From Rhodosporidiobolus odoratus (lineage: Eukaryota > Basidiomycota > Microbotryomycetes > Sporidiobolales > Sporidiobolaceae): a stretch of DNA of 64,000 bases. The stretch lies in NCBI GenBank assembly GCA_034387635.1, contig JAOANU010000008.1:62001-126000 (forward strand), given 5' to 3'. The notes under the pieces are model-generated. The model ran no database searches and had not been told where the DNA came from. It worked only from the letters and a program-made list of their open reading frames with translations. Within the stretch, counting starts at the first letter, position 1; each line of letters begins with the position of its first letter. The position numbers and the translations under genes were made by a program. Below, one piece after another: positions 59,659-64,000 of this stretch.

Positions 59659-61476
59659 ATGGCCCCGGTACCTGCTTCGGATCCTCGAGATGACGAGAGC
59701 GACGCACCAGCACTTGCACGTCGCACGTCTAGCAAAACCGACGTGACCGGCGGCGGCACTTCTCAGTCGATCGAGAGGCCCGAAGTCCCTCCCCTGGCTT
59801 GTATGCGGCCTTCGCATCGTCCTTGCGCAAACCAGGACCTCGTGGATGCTCTTAAGCCGCTCAGAGAGTGGCGCTTGGTGGAATTCGGCCGTCAGTTCTT
59901 CTCTTTTTGCCTTTTCTTTTCCCGGCTCGGATGTCGCTCACACTTGACGGAAATCCCATTCGCAGCCGGAAGTCCCGAAGCCATGTCCTACTCTATGGCG
60001 CTCTCGGCCATTATCGCCTGCCCATACCGCCTGGCGTCTGGAAGAGAGGCCAGAGAGCAGCTCTACAAGGTGCACTCCTTTGACCCTCGATGCCCATGCC
60101 GCCGCGTCTGATTGCTACATCTGCCTTTATCGCAGGTGGGTGAAAAGCTCGCCATCAAGATTGACGAGTATATCGAAACAGGCGCTGTCCAAGAGGCTTG
60201 TCAGTCTTTTCTCGATTTGCTCCTTCTGTCATCTCGCTCACACCCTTGACTGCGCAGTGGCCCTTGAACACAACGCCCGATATCAGTCCCTCAAGTCACT
60301 GATGACTGTACATGGCGTTGGTCAGCACAAGGCGAAGGAGCTGTACGAGCAGGGCTTCAACACGGCCGAAGACATGAGGAAAAGCGGGAAATTCGAAAAG
60401 GAGTTCCTGTATCACGACGATATTCAGCTCAAGTGCGTTCGTATCACTGTACACTCTCCCTTTGTGCGATTCTTGATCATCTCGATACAACAGGATCCCC
60501 CGCAAAGATGTGGAATCCATCGCGGCCTTCGTGCAGATTCAGTTGGATCGGCTGGAGCCTGGCGCGCATATCGTCATCGCTGGCGGGTATGGTACTCTTC
60601 TCTACCTCGGCTGTCCCATCCGAACTGACCCTGCCTCGTCTCGCAGGTATCGACGGGGAAAGCTTGAAAGCAACGACGTTGATTTGCTAATTACCTAGTA
60701 CGTCTGTCCCTACCGCCACGACCGCTACTTCAGCTTGCTGACCTTGTATGACCACACTGCAGTCCTCATCAAGACGGCAAGGAGCGCGGCATCTTGCGAA
60801 AGTTGTGCCGACGGCTTGAAGCTAAAGGTGCGCACATTCGTTCCGTTGCAAAACCAGCGTGCTAACCCCTTCGCGTTGCAGGCCTCATCCCTCTGCACGG
60901 CATCCTCAGTTTCTCTGAACCCGCCACTCTCCGCTCTACACGAGAGAACAAAAAGGCTTCATCCTTCGACTCGCTCGACAAGGCTCTTGTCGTCTTCCGG
61001 CACCCTGCGAATGCGACGACTCGACCGCGAGAAATCTATCGCCGCGTTGATCTGATCGTCTGCAGGTGGCCTAGTATGGGCGCGGCAATCGTGGGTGTGC
61101 GTACATACTTTCGTGTTTCATCTCTTGCCTCGACCCTAACCTTGCCGGGTGCCTGTCATGAACAGTGGAGCGGGTCGACCCAGTTCGAGCGGGATTTGAG
61201 GAAGCATGCGGAAAAGCTGTACGTGATACCTCCACCCGTCAATGATCTGGGTGACAGCCTAACTTGCCTTCAACCCTTCCCAGTGGCTATAAATTCGACA
61301 GCGGCGGCTTACGAGTGCGCGGCACAAGCGAGGTTGTTCCGACCATGATGGAGAAAGACGTCTTCCGGGCGCTCAAGCTTAAATACATCCGTCCGTCGCC
61401 TCTGCTCTCCTACGTCGCTGGCATTCCGTCGCTTATACTACTTCCAGCCCCGGAGCATCGTAACGCAGACCCTTGA
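59659..61476 (+). CDS. Family X DNA polymerase (Pol IV / lambda-beta type)
   Basis: A nuclear gap-filling polymerase used in base-excision repair and end joining. Exons: 59659-59890, 59966-60069, 60136-60199, 60258-60432, 60494-60586, 60647-60697, 60763-60827, 60882-61096, 61166-61218, 61284-61390 and 61448-61476, giving 395 residues. The 8-kDa lyase-like domain includes VGEKLAIKIDEYIETG, and the thumb-side helix-hairpin-helix is MTVHGVGQHKAKELYEQG. The palm has GGYRRGKLESNDVDLLIT with the first two catalytic aspartates and RRVDLIVC with the third. GWSGSTQFERDLR is the conserved C-terminal substrate-binding region, and the protein ends YIPPEHRNADP. No N-terminal BRCT domain is present in the called gene, so it is closer in layout to Pol beta. 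Confidence 0.9.
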
Positions 61477-62126
61477 ACATTCGTTTTTTCCAGTCTCGAC
61501 TCCCTACCACAACTTCTCCGGCGCAAAGCGACGTCCTACGAAGTAGCGTTTCTTCGACATTTTTAGCATTTATTCTCAGTATCTCCAGCACCTGCGGTTT
61601 ACTCCACATGCCAGCCTAACTTTGTTGTTCCTTATAAGGGTCCGTAACACGAGTGTGCAACCGTGTCTGTATCGATCAGCCGCGTTCTTGTGGTGTTTGG
61701 CTGGAGAATCCGAGTGTCGGGTTTGGGAAGGTCAAGTACGAGCGGTGCCCGGCGACTGTCGGTCTCAATCTCAGATGGCAGCGACTCGCCTCCAGGCATG
61801 ACTTCTCTGCATTGGCACTGTTGCTCTCGCAAGCGCCTGCGAGGAAGGCGGCAGAGTACGGACGGACGCTGACCAGGATGCGCGGACTCTGAGAAAAGGG
61901 GAGGCGGTGCAAAGGAGGTTTCTTCTTCGCAGCCTCTCGCTCCACCCTCAACTCCCAGACCCCCCGCGTCGCATACAGACTCGACCGCTGCGATCCTGCT
62001 GCATTCAACCTGCAGTTCGAACAAAATTGACCATCGCAGCGAGTTCTCCACCGCCTCAACCAACCATCTTCCCCTCTTTACACCCGTCGAACCCATTGGT
62101 ACTCGCCCGGGTCACCGCAAACTACC
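61477..62126. other. Intergenic
   Basis: About 650 bp. Short frames on both strands lack coding bias. It contains the promoter of the next gene. No repeat was seen. Confidence 0.45.
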
Positions 62127-63431
62127 ATGTACGACTCGAAGCACCGCCCTGCGTCCCCCCTTCCTCCCCCCCCTCCTTCACCTTGTGAAGCTCGCCCTCC
62201 TCGCGCCCTTCTTGCCGCCTACGCGGTCGACGCAGATTTGCGCCGCGCCGCACTCGACGTCCTTCAGCGACTCACGTCCAAGGAGAGGGCGGCGAGGAAA
62301 CGCTCCCGGTTGAGCCCCGTCCCGTTCGAGGACAAGCAGCAGGGCAGCGGGCGGAGGAAAATCGAGTTGCATGTCTTGCTCCTTCCTTCGAAGCACCACA
62401 GCGACATGGACACACAGGATACGGTGCTGGAGGAACTGCAGGAAGCAGGGGTCCGCCTGCACATCCACCCCATCATCACTTCCACGGCCGCCCGCCTTTC
62501 GCTTTCCGGCTCTCCTCTCCGACTCGCCCTTCTCCAGGCGTTCTCAGCAGGCGGCGTGTACGAACAGCTGCTCCTAGACGAGCTCGCCTCAGCGGGATTC
62601 GTCTTCGGTGAGCAGGCGAGCGAGGGTAACGACGCTTGCAAGGCGTTCCTCGAGATACTGGGGGAGAAAACGGCGACTGCGTTCCCAAGCGCAAAAGCAC
62701 AACCCACCATCACCCTCTATATCGCCCCTCACCCATCCTCGAGCAACTTTGATCTTGACCTGCCAGCAGAGCAAGTTCTGGCTCTGCGCCTAATCAACTC
62801 GGCATCGGATACCTTCAAGGCAGCCAGCCCTCCACCTCCTTCTCAACGGCGTTCCCGCCTATCCTGGACCTCGTTGCCGATACCTCCTCCCTCGCCGAGC
62901 TCTTCCCGTCGCTCCTCGCACAGCCCTCTTCCCTCCTTTCTCAACTCGATTGCCTCGTCCTCACCCTCGTCTCCCAACCTCAAACCGCTCGTCCTCCGTC
63001 CAGCCCCCGGTCCAATCCAGTCCGTGTCCCTCCGCCTGTCGCTCGACACCGCCGACGTCCTCTTTCGTGTTACAGAAACCCTCACACCCATTGAAGCGTC
63101 GGGAAAAAGGTTCCCCCGGCCTCGCTCTCCGAGTCCTCCTCCCACCCCTCCCGCTTCTCCCCCTCGCCGCTCGGTGTCTACCATTCCTTCTTTGAGGCTC
63201 GACGACGCCCCTGCCCCGCGAGTGGTGGCGAGGCAAGACACGACCTTCTCCTCCGCTTCAACCGTTTTCCAAGCCGGTCGCCATCAACCCCTGACGAAGC
63301 AGCCGTTGAATCGGAGTGATACAGTCCTCACTACAGCTTCGAGTGACTTTGACCGCGAGCCTCCATTGAGCGAGTTGAGGGCGTTGCTGCAGAGTAGGAT
63401 GGGAAGGGCGGAGCAGAAGTTGGCGGCGTGA
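62127..63431 (+). CDS. Uncharacterised intronless protein
   Basis: A single open frame of 434 residues. The first 230 residues look like a folded domain: ELHVLLLPSKHHSDMD, VLEELQEAGVRLHIHPIIT, LLLDELASAGFVFGEQ and TITLYIAPHP alternate strands and helices. After that the frame turns into Pro/Ser/Arg-rich low complexity. Between about 62825 and 62990 a different frame has better codon bias and reads like ordered protein (FSTAFPPILDLVADTSSLAE), so the annotated frame may be wrong there through indels or an unrecognised splice. No family recognised. Confidence 0.65.
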   Translation: MYDSKHRPASPLPPPPPSPCEARPPRALLAAYAVDADLRRAALDVLQRLTSKERAARKRSRLSPVPFEDKQQGSGRRKIELHVLLLPSKHHSDMDTQDTVLEELQEAGVRLHIHPIITSTAARLSLSGSPLRLALLQAFSAGGVYEQLLLDELASAGFVFGEQASEGNDACKAFLEILGEKTATAFPSAKAQPTITLYIAPHPSSSNFDLDLPAEQVLALRLINSASDTFKAASPPPPSQRRSRLSWTSLPIPPPSPSSSRRSSHSPLPSFLNSIASSSPSSPNLKPLVLRPAPGPIQSVSLRLSLDTADVLFRVTETLTPIEASGKRFPRPRSPSPPPTPPASPPRRSVSTIPSLRLDDAPAPRVVARQDTTFSSASTVFQAGRHQPLTKQPLNRSDTVLTTASSDFDREPPLSELRALLQSRMGRAEQKLAA

Positions 63432-64000
63432 ACGGGCTTTGTGTGTATGTGGTATCGATCGCCGCGTCATTTGACAGCAGACACTCTTCTTGTAACGGCT
63501 TGTAACCTCAGCACAGCGGTGAGCCTCGTTTGAGAGGGCTGGTGATCTGCTCCGCGAGGTTTGAAGGTTTCCTCTCTTCCCTCGTTCACTCTCATCAGGC
63601 GATCCGTCCAGACACGAGCTGTGTCGCGTGCATTTGCTGCTAGCCTATACGATCAAGATACTGCGCCGCCCCTGCGCCCGTCGCCATCCCCTTTCCGGTT
63701 ATCGCCCCAACCCAGCGCCTCGACTTCTTGTCACAACAGCCTAGCACAAAGCGCTCCTAGATGTCCGTCGTCCTGCGAGACCGCTCGTCAGCTACGTCGC
63801 AGTACCGTCGTTCCTGCAAGTGGACGGCGAGTTGATCTTCAAGACCAGTCGAACGCTAGAGGCGACCGCCCGCGGGCCCCGCCCTCCTCCTCCCATCTTT
63901 TTACCGGTGCGAGAAAAGAGACGAAGGAGATGAGGGATTAGAGCCGGCTTGCGAGCTGCATCGAGCAAATCATCGATGTTCCCGCGACTCGCAGGAGTAC
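63432..64000. other. Right edge, no gene assigned
   Basis: About 570 bp. One frame on the plus strand (63561-63941) is open but has no ATG start and is low complexity. A gene may begin beyond the window. Confidence 0.4.

Noticed and set aside
62127..63431. Many long open frames on the opposite strand, here and across other genes
   Set aside because: They are shadows caused by high GC. They lack start context, motifs and third-position bias.
63561..63941. Open frame near the right edge
   Set aside because: It begins without ATG, is low complexity and has no recognisable motif.

Overview
The window is nuclear DNA from a GC-rich basidiomycete yeast. Genes carry many short introns (about 50-80 nt, GT..AG) and the third codon position is strongly C/G. 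Gene content (GPI mannosyltransferase, URB2, histones, kynurenine-pathway enzyme) together with chromoviral Ty3/Gypsy and Ty1/Copia elements fits a red yeast of the Microbotryomycetes (Rhodotorula/Rhodosporidium type). The species is an inference from style, not from a marker. All exon boundaries below were read by eye and checked by requiring an open frame across every junction.

Region 1 (1-28986) is ordinary gene-dense sequence. In order: an MFS inositol/sugar transporter (-), mannose-6-phosphate isomerase (-), a small hydrophilic protein (-), two tandem paralogues of unknown function (-), the GPI mannosyltransferase SMP3 (-), an F-box-like protein (+), an FAD monooxygenase (+), 3-hydroxyanthranilate dioxygenase (+), a Maf-type nucleotide pyrophosphatase (-), a SNA/PMP3-type membrane protein (-), a PC-esterase/Cas1-like membrane protein (-), a membrane-anchored protein resembling AA14 lytic polysaccharide monooxygenases (-), and the large ribosome-biogenesis factor URB2 (-). 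PMI and SMP3 both feed mannose into glycoconjugates and GPI anchors. The FAD monooxygenase and the dioxygenase are adjacent on one strand and may act on related aromatic acids.

Region 2 (about 29.3-55.6 kb) is a nest of retrotransposons. A reverse-oriented Copia-1-family solo LTR holds a small solo LTR and a Copia-2-family solo LTR. The latter holds a minus-strand Ty3/Gypsy chromovirus (Gypsy-1), and Gypsy-1 was hit by three further insertions: Copia-1, Copia-2 and a second chromovirus (Gypsy-2). Five of these insertions still show exact 5-bp target-site duplications. Every coding element is broken by a stop codon, frameshift or truncation. Two apparently identical 497-bp direct repeats flank the whole nest.

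Region 3 (56.1-63.4 kb) returns to genes: a divergent histone H4/H3 pair sharing a promoter with an inverted-repeat motif, a DUF1764 protein, a family-X DNA polymerase, and an uncharacterised intronless gene.

The most unusual signal is in the LTRs. Four different LTR families each contain a direct repeat of 24-37 bp ending in AG. The first copy is followed directly by a 5' splice-site-like GT motif and the second copy ends in AG, so splicing would remove exactly one repeat unit plus spacer as an intron of 56-71 nt.
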